Shown: positions 41,304-51,179, counted from the first letter of the stretch. The stretch is DNA of 64,000 nucleotides from Prochlorococcus sp. AG-424-P18 (GCA_003213235.1 QCNJ01000001.1:1-64000), one strand, 5' to 3'. Notes: a model not told the origin generated them from the letters alone. Numbers and translations: made by a program.

Positions 41304-41702
41304 TTAATTCATTTTTAATTCTAAATATTCAAAAAGTTTTGATAATCTTTGAGGATCTTTTAAAAATAGCCAGCCAATGAGAGTTTCAAAACCAGTTGCT
41401 CTAGAGTATATGGCTGGGTCTGATGATTTTGGATATCTCTTTGTTTTATTTCTAGCACGCCTAATTAGATCCATTTCATTTGAATTTAATAAATGTTCAA
41501 TTTGACTTAATGATTTTGACTGCGATTTTGCTTTTACTTCGTTTACGACAGATAAATGGAGGTCTTTGGATTTTAAAGGGAAATGAACATACCTTAGTCT
41601 TTGGTGGAGCTCCCATACCGAATCTCCAAGCCAAGCAAGTTGAATAACACCTATATCCTCGGGAGATCCATAAGGAACCAAGTTTTGAATCCAATAATTC
41701 AA
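41304..41702 (-). CDS. mrnC: Mini-ribonuclease III (TTG start)
   Basis: LAWLGDSVWELHQRLRYV; RARNKTKRYPKSSDPAIYSRATGFETLIGWLFL. Confidence 0.87.
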   Translation of the reverse strand: MNYWIQNLVPYGSPEDIGVIQLAWLGDSVWELHQRLRYVHFPLKSKDLHLSVVNEVKAKSQSKSLSQIEHLLNSNEMDLIRRARNKTKRYPKSSDPAIYSRATGFETLIGWLFLKDPQRLSKLFEYLELKMN

Positions 41703-42064
41703 TTCTTTAAATAATTTAAGGCTTCTTCAAGACTTGACTTCAAGTTAAGAAAATCTCCTAAACGAACAAGTTTAATTGTTTGGGCCACTCTCGAATTGCC
41801 AACAACAGAGAACCCAAGTTTCAATTTTTTACATTCTTTTGCAGTTTGAACAAGTGCTCCAAGGCCAGAGGAATCTAAAAAATCTATTTTTGAAAGATCA
41901 AGGGCGAATGGGAGCTCATTTTTTAAATTATTAGTAACAAAAGTCTTAAATTGTTTTTCTGAGAAGGCATCAAGTTGTCCTTTAAAAGTAAAAACAATAA
42001 TATTTGTTTTTACTTCGAGGTTTCCTCTTAAAGAAACCGTTAGTTTCTGGAAATCTTCTATGAT
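41699..42064 (-). CDS. STAS-domain anti-sigma factor antagonist with non-canonical (ATC/ATA) start, absent from ORF track
   Basis: Translated by eye: IEDFQKLTVSLRGNLEVKTNIIVFTFKGQLDAFSEKQFKTFVTNNLKNELPFALDLSKIDFLDSSGLGALVQTAKECKKLKLGFSVVGNSRVAQTIKLVRLGDFLNLKSSLEEALNYLKN*; DSSGLGAL is the STAS motif; GGAGG 6 nt upstream of ATC. Confidence 0.85.
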   Translation of the reverse strand: MIEDFQKLTVSLRGNLEVKTNIIVFTFKGQLDAFSEKQFKTFVTNNLKNELPFALDLSKIDFLDSSGLGALVQTAKECKKLKLGFSVVGNSRVAQTIKLVRLGDFLNLKSSLEEALNYLKN

Positions 42065-42125
42065 CTAATTCCTCCAAAAAATTAATGCATTAAATGTAAT
42101 TATCAAATCAAAAGAAAACAATATG

Positions 42126-43265
42126 TCAACATCTTTCTAACATTAGAGAAACAAATTTTTTAAACAAATAATCTGAATCGTGTGGACCAGGACCTGCTTC
42201 TGGGTGATATTGAACACTAAATATTGGCTTATTATTAACTTCCAATCCTGCTACTGTATGATCATTAAGGTTGTAATGAGTAATTTTGACTAAGTCCTTT
42301 GATAAAGAATCAGGGTCAAGAGCAAACCCATGATTCTGACTAGTTATCTCAATTTGACTATTCATTCCACATGGATGATTTAGACCACGGTGACCAAACG
42401 GAAGTTTATAAGTAGAACCTCCCAATGCAAGTCCAAATATTTGATGGCCAAGACAAATCCCGAACATAGGTATATCACCACGTTCAATAAGCGATCTTGC
42501 TAAATCAATACCTTCACTAACAGATGAAGGATCGCCGGGACCATTTGAAAAGAATATTCCATCAGGGTTATTTGATAGAACCTCATTCAAAGAAGCTCGC
42601 GAAGGTAAAACTAAAATTTCACAACCATAGGAGACTAGTCTGTTTAAAATCGATTTTTTTATTCCAAAGTCAATCGCCACTATTTTAAATTTCTTCTGCT
42701 TTTCTGAATATCTTTTCCTAATATCAAAATTGGTTTCTGTAGGAGTTTGCCATATGTATTTTCCTTTTGTAGAAACTAATTGGGATAAATTTAAACCCTC
42801 CATCTTTGGCGTTTCATGAATTATCTTGAAACAACTTTCATCAGTCTTATCTAGAGAGGTAATAACTCCATTCATCGCGCCGCAAGATCTTAAAATTTTA
42901 ACAAGAGCCCTTGTATCAATTCCATAAAGACCTACTATGTTTTTCTCAACTAACCATTGATTAAAATTTTTTTTTGATCTCCAATTACTATTATTAAATG
43001 AAAAATTTCTAACAATTATCCCTTTAACATTAATATTAGATTCTGAGTCTTCAAAATTAATACCAGTATTTCCAATCTCTGGATATGTGAATGTTAAAAT
43101 TTGCCCATAATAACTTGGATCAGTAATAACTTCTTGATATCCAGTCATTCCGGTATTAAAAACTATTTCACCAACGGCTGTTCCAGACGCACCAAAAAAA
43201 AATCCTGGAAATACAATTCCATTACTTAAAACTAATTTCGCGTTTTTCTTATATCGATTAATCAT
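42126..43265 (-). CDS. carA: Carbamoyl-phosphate synthase small subunit
   Basis: LVLSNGIVFPG; FFSNGPGDPSS; MFGICLGHQIFGLALGG; FSVQYHPEAGPGPHD; ATG at 43265 avoids overlap with trpD. Confidence 0.95.
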   Translation of the reverse strand: MINRYKKNAKLVLSNGIVFPGFFFGASGTAVGEIVFNTGMTGYQEVITDPSYYGQILTFTYPEIGNTGINFEDSESNINVKGIIVRNFSFNNSNWRSKKNFNQWLVEKNIVGLYGIDTRALVKILRSCGAMNGVITSLDKTDESCFKIIHETPKMEGLNLSQLVSTKGKYIWQTPTETNFDIRKRYSEKQKKFKIVAIDFGIKKSILNRLVSYGCEILVLPSRASLNEVLSNNPDGIFFSNGPGDPSSVSEGIDLARSLIERGDIPMFGICLGHQIFGLALGGSTYKLPFGHRGLNHPCGMNSQIEITSQNHGFALDPDSLSKDLVKITHYNLNDHTVAGLEVNNKPIFSVQYHPEAGPGPHDSDYLFKKFVSLMLERC

Positions 43266-43279
43266 CAATTTGAAATTAA

Positions 43280-44314
43280 TTAATTTGAGGATAAATAATT
43301 TTTTAAAAGTAAAAACTTTTTCCAAGGGTCACCTTGATTAATCGAAAATAAAGCTTTATTAAATCCTTCATTTAAATCATTTTCAATTCCTGCAGCCCAA
43401 AGTACTAAAGCAGAATTCAAGGCAACAACATTAATATGATATTTATCCCCAGTACCATTTAAAACAGACTTTAATATTTCCTCGTTAGACTCAAGTTCAG
43501 AAACAACAAGTTTTTCGTTGGCAATATTTTCTTGGTTAAAATCTGAAATGTTTATTTTTGCAAACCTTAATTCGTTATTTTCAACAAACACTAATTTATT
43601 TTCTCCTTGAAGCGAAGCTTCATCAAGCCCCCCAGAACCATGAACTACTATTGCCCTATTCATTCCCATTTTCAAAAGCGCGCTTCCCATAGGTTCTAAG
43701 AGAGCCTCAGACGCAACACCCAAAACTTGCGCATTTGGTCTTAAAGGATTTACCAATGGTCCAAGTTGATTAAATACTGTCCTTATGCCAAGTGTCTTTC
43801 TTAACGGAGCTAGTTTTATTAAAGATTTATGCCATACAGGGGCAAATAAAAAAGTTATTCCAATTTCGCTTACGGCTGTTATTACTTTTTCTAATGAACA
43901 ATTTAAATTCACACCAAGATTCAATAATACATCAGCAGAGCCAACTTTCCCACTAGCACTTTTATTTCCGTGTTTTGCAATTTGTACACCACAAGATGCA
44001 GCTACAAATGCAACTGCTGTTGAAATATTAAATGTATTAGCACCATCACCCCCCGTACCACAAGTATCTACCAAATACAAATCTGGTCTAGCTACAGGCA
44101 ATTCACAAATATTTAAGAGTTCCTCAGCCATAGAACTTAGTTCGACACCTGTTGAACTCTTTGCTCTCAAAGCACTCAAAAAAGCACCTGTTTCAACATC
44201 AGAAATTTCATCATTAAGCCATCTTTGCATTAAAGATCTAGAAGTTAATTCATCAAGGTCCCTTCCCTCTAACAAATTATTTAGGATTTCAGCGTTTGAT
44301 AGATTAGAAGACAT
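43280..44314 (-). CDS. trpD: Anthranilate phosphoribosyltransferase
   Basis: [51 protein letters not shown]. Confidence 0.96.
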   Translation of the reverse strand: MSSNLSNAEILNNLLEGRDLDELTSRSLMQRWLNDEISDVETGAFLSALRAKSSTGVELSSMAEELLNICELPVARPDLYLVDTCGTGGDGANTFNISTAVAFVAASCGVQIAKHGNKSASGKVGSADVLLNLGVNLNCSLEKVITAVSEIGITFLFAPVWHKSLIKLAPLRKTLGIRTVFNQLGPLVNPLRPNAQVLGVASEALLEPMGSALLKMGMNRAIVVHGSGGLDEASLQGENKLVFVENNELRFAKINISDFNQENIANEKLVVSELESNEEILKSVLNGTGDKYHINVVALNSALVLWAAGIENDLNEGFNKALFSINQGDPWKKFLLLKNYLSSN

Positions 44315-44345
44315 TTTTTATTAAAGAAAAATTATGCAGAGAAAT

Positions 44346-44642
44346 TCAATTTGAGGTATCAAAACCTGAGCCAACTAAATCTTTATTTGTATTAGAAGGC
44401 CTGAAACTTTTTGACCAAATTTTTTTTGTTTTTGAAAAAAGTTCATTTCTAGTGATCTTCCAAAAATTTAAAATTTTTTCAATATCGTTTTTAATTTCAA
44501 TTTCTCCTGGGAAATTGTTATAGCGATTTATTAGTCTAGCTAAATTTATATAGTCAAGATCTTCTTGCGTTTTTTTCGAGATAAGGGAATCTATAATGTT
44601 TTTGTCTGTTTCATGTAATGGATGAGTTTGCTCGTTACCCAT
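44346..44642 (-). CDS. DUF3288 family protein
   Basis: QTHPLHETDKNIIDSLISKK...LARLINRYNNFPGEIEIKNDIEKILNFWKITRNELFSKTKKIW. Confidence 0.78.
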   Translation of the reverse strand: MGNEQTHPLHETDKNIIDSLISKKTQEDLDYINLARLINRYNNFPGEIEIKNDIEKILNFWKITRNELFSKTKKIWSKSFRPSNTNKDLVGSGFDTSN

Positions 44643-44722
44643 AAATAAATACTGAATCATTTATAAAATTAGCTCACATATTCAAAAATGAAACATTATC
44701 TTAATCATATCGGCAAAATAAA

Positions 44723-46468
44723 ATGAAAAATTTAAATATAAAAGTTATATCCAAATACCTAAGACCCTACAAAAAAGAATTCTTATATGGTGCTTTAGCT
44801 CTTTTATTAGTAAATATACTTAGTGTTGTAATACCCTTAGAAGTAAAAAATATTATTGACCAATTGCAAAATGGGTTTTCTTCAGATTTTGTTATTTCTA
44901 AATCTCTATGGTTAATATTTTTAGCAACTTGTATGGGTTTAATAAGATTATTTTCTAGACAGATTGTCTTCGGCATAGGTAGAAAAGTTGAAGTAAATCT
45001 TCGTCAAAAACTATTTGACCATTTACTTATTCAAGATCCAGAATGGATCCAAAAAAAAGGTAGTGGAGACATTATTAGTAGAGCTACAAGCGATGTTGAA
45101 AACATAAGAAGACTTTTAGGTTTTACAGTTTTAAGCTTGTGCAACATTGTATTAGCTTATTCATTCACTATTCCCTCAATGTTTTCTATTAATAAAACAT
45201 TGACAATATCAGCTTTAATGATATTTCCATTAATCCTTGGAATTGTAAGTCTATTTGGCGGCAAAATGGTTAAACAAAGAAAAGCTCAACAAGAATCATT
45301 ATCAAAACTTAGTGATCTAATACAAGAAGATTTATCTGGTATAAGCGCCATTAAAATATATGCCCAAGAGAATGCTGAGAAAAAAGAATTTAACATATAT
45401 AATAATGAATACCGAAATTCAGCGATAAAACTTGCCAGAACAGCGAGTACACTATTTCCTTTGTTACAAGGGATATCCTCGATTTCATTATTAATTTTAT
45501 TATCATTAGGAACTTTTCAATTAGAAAGTGGATTTATTTCGATAGGTGGTTTAGTAGCTTTAATTCTTTATGTAGAAAGACTTGTTTTCCCAACAGCTCT
45601 ATTAGGTTTCACCTTAAATACTTTTCAACTTGGTCAAGTTAGTTTAGATCGTGTGGAAGAAATATTTCAGAACAACCCAAACATTGTAGATAGAGCAGAA
45701 ACTAAATATTTGAATAGAAAGGTTAAAGGATTCTTAGAAGCCAAAAATCTAACAATAAAATATCCAGGATCAAAATTTAATTCATTAAATAGTCTCAATT
45801 TTAAAATTTATCCTGGAGAACTTATTGCAATAGTTGGCCCAGTAGGTTGTGGCAAGACAACACTAGCAAAGTCTCTTGGACGGACTATTGAAATTCCAGA
45901 TAATCAATTATTTTTAGATGAATTTGATGTTAAATCATTAAAATTAAGCGATCTCAGAAAAAATATTTCAATCGTTCCTCAAGAAGCATTTTTATTTACT
46001 TCAACAATCTCAGAAAACATAAGTTTTGGAGAACCCAAAGCTTCTAAAAATTTAGTTAAAGAAAGCGCTACAAAAGCTGGATTAATTGATGATATCAATA
46101 GTTTTCCACAAAGATTTAAAACTATTGTTGGTGAAAGAGGTATTACATTAAGTGGTGGACAAAGGCAAAGAACTGCATTAGGAAGAGCACTGCTCGTTAA
46201 TTCTCCAATTGTTGTTCTTGATGATGCTTTAGCAAGCGTAGATAATAAAACAGCAGCAAGAATAATAGATGAAATGAGTGATAGAAGTAATAAAACAATC
46301 ATAATGATTAGTCACCAACTTTCTGTTGCAGCTACCTGTGATAGGGTTTTAGTAATGGATAAAGGAGAAATAGTGCAAGAAGGTTCTCATAAAGATTTAG
46401 TAAAAGCGAATGGGCTGTATAAACAACTTTGGGAAAGAGAACTAGCTAACAGAATTGTTAAAAGCTAA
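44723..46468 (+). CDS. ABC transporter, fused TM and ATP-binding domains (MdlB/MsbA-like)
   Basis: IVGPVGCGKTTLAKSL; GERGITLSGGQRQRTALGRALLVNSPIVVLDDALASVD. Confidence 0.94.
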   Translation: MKNLNIKVISKYLRPYKKEFLYGALALLLVNILSVVIPLEVKNIIDQLQNGFSSDFVISKSLWLIFLATCMGLIRLFSRQIVFGIGRKVEVNLRQKLFDHLLIQDPEWIQKKGSGDIISRATSDVENIRRLLGFTVLSLCNIVLAYSFTIPSMFSINKTLTISALMIFPLILGIVSLFGGKMVKQRKAQQESLSKLSDLIQEDLSGISAIKIYAQENAEKKEFNIYNNEYRNSAIKLARTASTLFPLLQGISSISLLILLSLGTFQLESGFISIGGLVALILYVERLVFPTALLGFTLNTFQLGQVSLDRVEEIFQNNPNIVDRAETKYLNRKVKGFLEAKNLTIKYPGSKFNSLNSLNFKIYPGELIAIVGPVGCGKTTLAKSLGRTIEIPDNQLFLDEFDVKSLKLSDLRKNISIVPQEAFLFTSTISENISFGEPKASKNLVKESATKAGLIDDINSFPQRFKTIVGERGITLSGGQRQRTALGRALLVNSPIVVLDDALASVDNKTAARIIDEMSDRSNKTIIMISHQLSVAATCDRVLVMDKGEIVQEGSHKDLVKANGLYKQLWERELANRIVKS

Positions 46469-46506
46469 AAGTAATTTTTTTTCTTATAGTATGTAAATTT
46501 AAAATT

Positions 46507-47235
46507 ATGTTTAAATTCTTGAAAAATATTATGAATAATGAGGGAGAAAATTTAACTAATAATGCTTATTCATTACATAGAATATTAAAAACAGAAATCA
46601 AAAAAGATCCTAGTCTAGAGGAAGATGAAATAATTTTTGGATGTGGTTGTTTCTGGGGAGCCGAAAAATGTTTTTGGAAACTCCCTGGAGTAGTAACAAC
46701 TTCTGTAGGTTATGCAGGTGGAGAAAAAAATGATCCGACTTATTATGAAGTATGTTCTGGCTTAACTGGTCACTCAGAAGTTGTAAGAGTTATATGGGAC
46801 AAAAGGGAAATAGACGTAAGTGATTTATTAAAAATGTTTTGGGAATGTCATGACCCTACTCAAAAAAATAGGCAAGGAAATGATATGGGGACACAATATA
46901 GATCAGCAATATATTACAAAAATGAAAATAATATTAAAACCATATTAGCCAGTAAGGAACAATATCAAGCTGAACTAAGCAAAAAAGGCCTTGGTTTAAT
47001 TGAAACGGAAATAAAAAAGATTGATTCATACTTTTATGCGGAAGATTACCATCAACAATATCTTGCATCAGCTGGAAGCAGGCAGTATTGTTCCGCTTCA
47101 CCGACAAAAGTTAAGTTAGGAGTTTTTACTGGAAGCAACTATAAATTGGAGGAACATATATGGGGAAACTTTAATTGGGAAATAGATAAGTGTGTATTGA
47201 GATCTGATAACAATCCTATAAAGAATAACTTTTAA
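46507..47235 (+). CDS. msrA: Peptide methionine sulfoxide reductase MsrA
   Basis: IIFGCGCFWGAEKCFWKLPGVVTTSVGYAGG; GTQYRSAIYY; AEDYHQQYL. Confidence 0.95.
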   Translation: MFKFLKNIMNNEGENLTNNAYSLHRILKTEIKKDPSLEEDEIIFGCGCFWGAEKCFWKLPGVVTTSVGYAGGEKNDPTYYEVCSGLTGHSEVVRVIWDKREIDVSDLLKMFWECHDPTQKNRQGNDMGTQYRSAIYYKNENNIKTILASKEQYQAELSKKGLGLIETEIKKIDSYFYAEDYHQQYLASAGSRQYCSASPTKVKLGVFTGSNYKLEEHIWGNFNWEIDKCVLRSDNNPIKNNF

Positions 47236-47262
47236 ATCAATCTAATCTTTATAGTGAAGATA

Positions 47263-47336
47263 CGGGGCGTAGCGCAGTTTGGTAGCGCACCACTTTGGGG
47301 TAGTGGGGGTCGTGGGTTCAAATCCCGCCGTTCCGA
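47263..47336 (+). tRNA. tRNA-Pro (anticodon GGG)
   Basis: Cloverleaf: acceptor CGGGGCG/CGTTCCG, D arm GCGC..GCGC, anticodon stem CCACT-TTGGGGT-AGTGG, T arm GTGGG-TTCAAAT-CCCGC, discriminator A. Confidence 0.96.
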
Positions 47337-47489
47337 TTACTTATCTTCTTCATTTATAAGCGATTTGTATAGTTTATATGAACTTATGCCTACAGCAATG
47401 AATGTAAAAGAAGAAAAAAAAGCTAATACCAATATAGTAAAATTTGAGACTTCTACTTCACCAAGTTGGAAAGATATAAAAATGTTCAT
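47337..47489 (-). CDS. Small single-TM protein (50 aa), not in ORF track
   Basis: MNIFISFQLGEVEVSNFTILVLAFFSSFTFIAVGISSYKLYKSLINEEDK; stop codon abuts the tRNA-Pro 3' end. Confidence 0.65.
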   Translation of the reverse strand: MNIFISFQLGEVEVSNFTILVLAFFSSFTFIAVGISSYKLYKSLINEEDK

Positions 47490-47548
47490 TAGAAAAAATC
47501 TATTTTAAAACATTAACATAATTGCAAAAAAATTTTTTTTACATCTAA

Positions 47549-48349
47549 TTATAAATTCAAAAGAATTACTACACCAAAAATAACTCGATAGATAATAAAT
47601 ATTTTCAACCCATTGGAAGAAAAATACTTTAATAAAAAATCTATAGCTAATAAAGATGACAAAAATGTTGTCATAAGACCAACAAAAAGAGGGAAGAAAC
47701 CTAATGAAAAAAAATCATTAAAAGAAGAAATAAACTCAACAATTGCAGCAAGTGAAATAGCTGGCAGCCCTAAAAGAAAAGAAAATTTCGCAGCATCACC
47801 TCTTTCCCATCCTGATATTAGAGCGCTAGAAATAGTAACCCCCGATCTTGAAACACCTGGAAAAATTGCAAATGCCTGAAAGAAACCTATTAAAAAACTA
47901 TCTGAATAATTATGATTTTTAATATTGATAGAACCTCTTTTGGAACTATCTGCCAAGTACATAAAAAAAGCCATTAGAAATGAGACCAAGGCTATTGATA
48001 AATTTGAACGAAGAACGTTTTCAAAAAAAGAAGGAATAAATATTTTTATATTCCCACCAAGCAAAACAATTGGAATAGTACCAATCAAAATGGACCTTAA
48101 TAATCTTTCATGTAAAAGATATTCAAGAAATTGTTTGGAAGATTGACTTTTGAAATTAAAAATATCATTCCTAAAATACCAAGCTATGGCAAGAACACTT
48201 CCAAGTTGAATAGTAGCGGACAAAGATGCTCCAGGATCATCAATACCTAAAAAAAGAGATATCACTTTTAAATGAGCTGTACTACTTACAGGAATAAATT
48301 CCGTCAAACCTTGAATTAATCCATATAAAACAAGTTTTAAATATTCCAA
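47549..48349 (-). CDS. uppP: Undecaprenyl-diphosphatase
   Basis: GLIQGLTEFIPVSSTAHL; FPGVSRSGVTISSALISGW; PAISLAAIVEF. Confidence 0.95.
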   Translation of the reverse strand: MEYLKLVLYGLIQGLTEFIPVSSTAHLKVISLFLGIDDPGASLSATIQLGSVLAIAWYFRNDIFNFKSQSSKQFLEYLLHERLLRSILIGTIPIVLLGGNIKIFIPSFFENVLRSNLSIALVSFLMAFFMYLADSSKRGSINIKNHNYSDSFLIGFFQAFAIFPGVSRSGVTISSALISGWERGDAAKFSFLLGLPAISLAAIVEFISSFNDFFSLGFFPLFVGLMTTFLSSLLAIDFLLKYFSSNGLKIFIIYRVIFGVVILLNL

Positions 48350-48416
48350 AAAATATTAAATTACCTTATTAATTAATAGCAATTTACATTTAAAAATTAA
48401 AAGCTAGTATAGAAAA

Positions 48417-48689
48417 ATGAAAAAAAAATTTATCTTAATATTATTTTTTCTCTTTTCCTTATTTTTTTCTGATTCTGCAAAAGCTAACTATTGGTTAATA
48501 ATTGGAACTTATAGACAAGGGCCTGGAGGACGGCCTGAAGTGAGTGGGATAACAAGCCCTTCATTACATTCTATTCCGATGAAAGATTTAGATACTTGTA
48601 AAAAGGCAGGCGAAAAAATTACTAACGAAATATACAAACCTGTTTGGCAATTTGATAGTAGATGGACCTGTGTATTTAGAGGTGATTAG
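48417..48689 (+). CDS. Secreted conserved hypothetical protein
   Basis: Signal peptide MKKKFILILFFLFSLFFSDSAKA; NYWLIIGTYRQGPGGRPEVSG...DTCKKAGEKI. Confidence 0.7.
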   Translation: MKKKFILILFFLFSLFFSDSAKANYWLIIGTYRQGPGGRPEVSGITSPSLHSIPMKDLDTCKKAGEKITNEIYKPVWQFDSRWTCVFRGD

Positions 48690-48697
48690 TTATTGGG

Positions 48698-48832
48698 TTA
48701 CCTTTTAACATCGTGAGCACAACCATCACCTTTATAGTTTTCACTCTCGTAAAAATCATTTTTTGTCCCAAAAAAAATTGTTAATAAAACAAAAGGTAGG
48801 CTTAATATAAATAAAATAGTTGTTAAATCCAT
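48698..48832 (-). CDS. Small single-TM protein (44 aa), not in ORF track
   Basis: MDLTTILFILSLPFVLLTIFFGTKNDFYESENYKGDGCAHDVKR. Confidence 0.65.
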   Translation of the reverse strand: MDLTTILFILSLPFVLLTIFFGTKNDFYESENYKGDGCAHDVKR

Positions 48833-48895
48833 AGTGTTAACCTATTCAAGAATGGTATAAAAAATTGAAATTACAATTTGTTCATTAACTTATGC

Positions 48896-49021
48896 TTAAT
48901 AATCTGTAGGTCCTTTAATACCAAGATAAAAAAAGGCTCCTAACCCAACTAAAAGCAAAACTCCAGCGACAGCTGCAGAAGGAACAAAACCTCCTACTGC
49001 AAAGGAAGAAAAATAATACAT
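48896..49021 (-). CDS. Small single-TM protein (41 aa), not in ORF track
   Basis: MYYFSSFAVGGFVPSAAVAGVLLLVGLGAFFYLGIKGPTDY. Confidence 0.65.
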   Translation of the reverse strand: MYYFSSFAVGGFVPSAAVAGVLLLVGLGAFFYLGIKGPTDY

Positions 49022-49110
49022 CTATAAAACTAAAACTAGTTTGATATTATCAATAAAAACTAGGTAATTGTAAAAAATTTTGACTCGAAGACAATTAGAC
49101 AATATAAGTT

Positions 49111-49338
49111 CTAAGCCACTAAAGTCGAATCTTCGTTATCAGCAGAAATTCTTATTCTCTCTTCCAACTTGGGGCCATATAATTCATTTCCCCATATTTC
49201 AACTCTTGAATCATTTGGAGCCATAAAAGTAAGAATGTCAGTTGGAAATAAAACTCTCTCCAAGAAAAAATTTGATGGACCAATACATCTCAAGACAACC
49301 ATCCTACAACTTTCATTTTTGTAAGAAAACTCAACCAT
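49111..49338 (-). CDS. DUF1830 domain-containing protein
   Basis: YKNESCRMVVLRCIGPSNFFLERVLFPTDILTFMAPNDSRVEIWG. Confidence 0.85.
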   Translation of the reverse strand: MVEFSYKNESCRMVVLRCIGPSNFFLERVLFPTDILTFMAPNDSRVEIWGNELYGPKLEERIRISADNEDSTLVA

Positions 49339-49430
49339 CTCTAAGCAACAAAATATCTACAATTAAACACTATTAAGAGCTGATAAAAATGTATAAAAAA
49401 TTACTGAAAAAAAAAGAAATTTAGATAATG

Positions 49431-50375
49431 CTACAAATTCAATCCAGCCTCAACTAAATTTCTTTCTTGATCAATTAATAAAAGTGCATAAGATTTTATA
49501 ACATCAAAACTTTTATGAGGAATTGAGACATTAAGCATTCTCAAAAACTTAGATAATTTTTCATCTTTAAGGGCGTTACCTTTCTGTAAAAACATTTCTT
49601 TTTCCTGATTTCTTTTCCAAATATTCATATATTCGATCTTCAAAGGCTTTAAATGCCAAATATTGTCTATTAAAGTCCAAATATCTAAATATTCGTTTAG
49701 ATTATTTTGAATTTTTAATACATAAGATGATTCATGAGGACTCAAATTTGTGGTATTTATGGGTCGATCATTTATGTCAATAGAATAAGGTTTTATACCC
49801 AAAAACCATCCCTCAAGAATTAATAAATCAGGATTATCCAATCTCCAATGAGATCTATCTCCTAAACCATTTCTTAATGATTTATCGAAAACTGGTACAT
49901 TTAATTCTCCATTTATCTTCCAATTCAATAATTTATCATGCATTAATTGTACTGAGTGACTACCAGGGAACCCTCTTGAAACATTCCAAGGGTTATTCTT
50001 AATTGCTAATTTCATTTCATTTGATGGGAGATAAAAGTCGTCAATTGAAATAACCGCAATTTTAAAGTTTAATTTTAACGATATAGCTTCGAGCCATTTA
50101 CCAAGTGTTGTTTTACCTGTGCCAGGCAGAGCTGAGATTCCAATAATTTTCCTATCAGAAAAATTATTTTTAAATTTATAAGCCTGAGATAAAAGAGGTA
50201 AAGCCAAACCCCAAATCCAATCATCATTTACTTTATTGTTCCAATATTGATCAATTGCAAGAATGTTTCTTTTATTATTCCAAAAATTGAACCAATCATC
50301 TAAGGATTCCCAACCAATATCAATAATTAATTTTTCAAATTTATCAAGAGGAAAATTAATATCTAAATCTTTCAT
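49431..50375 (-). CDS. Glycerate kinase (P-loop, D-glycerate 3-kinase/GLYK type)
   Basis: GISALPGTGKTTLGKWLEAI; IAVISIDDFYLP; NPWNVSRGFPGSHSVQLM; LILEGWFLGIKP. Confidence 0.88.
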   Translation of the reverse strand: MKDLDINFPLDKFEKLIIDIGWESLDDWFNFWNNKRNILAIDQYWNNKVNDDWIWGLALPLLSQAYKFKNNFSDRKIIGISALPGTGKTTLGKWLEAISLKLNFKIAVISIDDFYLPSNEMKLAIKNNPWNVSRGFPGSHSVQLMHDKLLNWKINGELNVPVFDKSLRNGLGDRSHWRLDNPDLLILEGWFLGIKPYSIDINDRPINTTNLSPHESSYVLKIQNNLNEYLDIWTLIDNIWHLKPLKIEYMNIWKRNQEKEMFLQKGNALKDEKLSKFLRMLNVSIPHKSFDVIKSYALLLIDQERNLVEAGLNL

Positions 50376-50379
50376 CTTT

Positions 50380-51177
50380 CTAACTTAGTTCTCGCTTATT
50401 TAATATTTTATTGATTTCATTTTTCCAGCCATATCCATTTGGTTCAGAAGCCAAAGTGAATTCCAAATCTTTCAATTGATCTAGTAAATTTAAGTTAGGT
50501 CCATCTATTCCTGGAATAACTATTTTAATATCTGAGTTTAAAAGTAGAGGCAAATCATTTGGAGAGTCGCCTAAGCCTATAATTTCAATATCATAAATAT
50601 TTGAATATTCTTTAAGAGCATTTATTGCTTTCCCTTTATTCGATTTTGTAGATAATAAGTGACTCATTCTATTTCCCTTAAAAATATCAACATTGAATTT
50701 TTTACAACAGATATTAATTTTCTCTTCTAGAAAACTTGGCGGATTTAAAAAAGGCATGCTCCAGCGTCTATCACGCATTAAGTTCAATGAGTTGCCTTCT
50801 AAACCTGTAAGCTGAGTAGCTTCTTGATCAGTGAGATTATTAAGAGGAGTAAGTTTGTAATCAATTTCTTTAGAAATAAAATTTAAGATTTCTTCAAGAG
50901 ATTCGTATTTTATTCCAAGAATAATTTCTCCATTTACTCTTTTAAGAGATTCACCATATATTGCCGCACCATTCTCAACAATATAAGGATCCGTCAAGTT
51001 AAGTTCCTTTCTAATAACTTTTACTTCAGAAGCGGTTTTGCTTGTACAAAGAATTACGGGTATAGATAATTTTTGTAGTTTTTTTATAGTTTCTTTCGCA
51101 GGTGATAAATCATATGAGTGATCCATTAAAGTACCATCTACATCACTTACTACCCAAACAGAAGAATTTTCTATCAT
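50380..51177 (-). CDS. Mannosyl-/glucosyl-3-phosphoglycerate phosphatase (HAD-IIB)
   Basis: VVSDVDGTLMDHSYD; VILCTSKTASEV; PYIVENGAAI; IIGLGDSPNDLPLL. Confidence 0.85.
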   Translation of the reverse strand: MIENSSVWVVSDVDGTLMDHSYDLSPAKETIKKLQKLSIPVILCTSKTASEVKVIRKELNLTDPYIVENGAAIYGESLKRVNGEIILGIKYESLEEILNFISKEIDYKLTPLNNLTDQEATQLTGLEGNSLNLMRDRRWSMPFLNPPSFLEEKINICCKKFNVDIFKGNRMSHLLSTKSNKGKAINALKEYSNIYDIEIIGLGDSPNDLPLLLNSDIKIVIPGIDGPNLNLLDQLKDLEFTLASEPNGYGWKNEINKILNKRELS

Positions 51178-51179
51178 TT

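Noticed and set aside
43785-44324. 179-aa plus ORF antisense to trpD
   Set aside because: Long shadow ORF of a well-conserved enzyme gene; no recognisable family
47254-47508. 84-aa plus-strand ORF MKIRGVAQFGSAPLWGSGGRGFKSRRSD...
   Set aside because: The N-terminal part is translation of the tRNA-Pro gene, a common spurious ORF; the rest is antisense to a better 50-aa ORF
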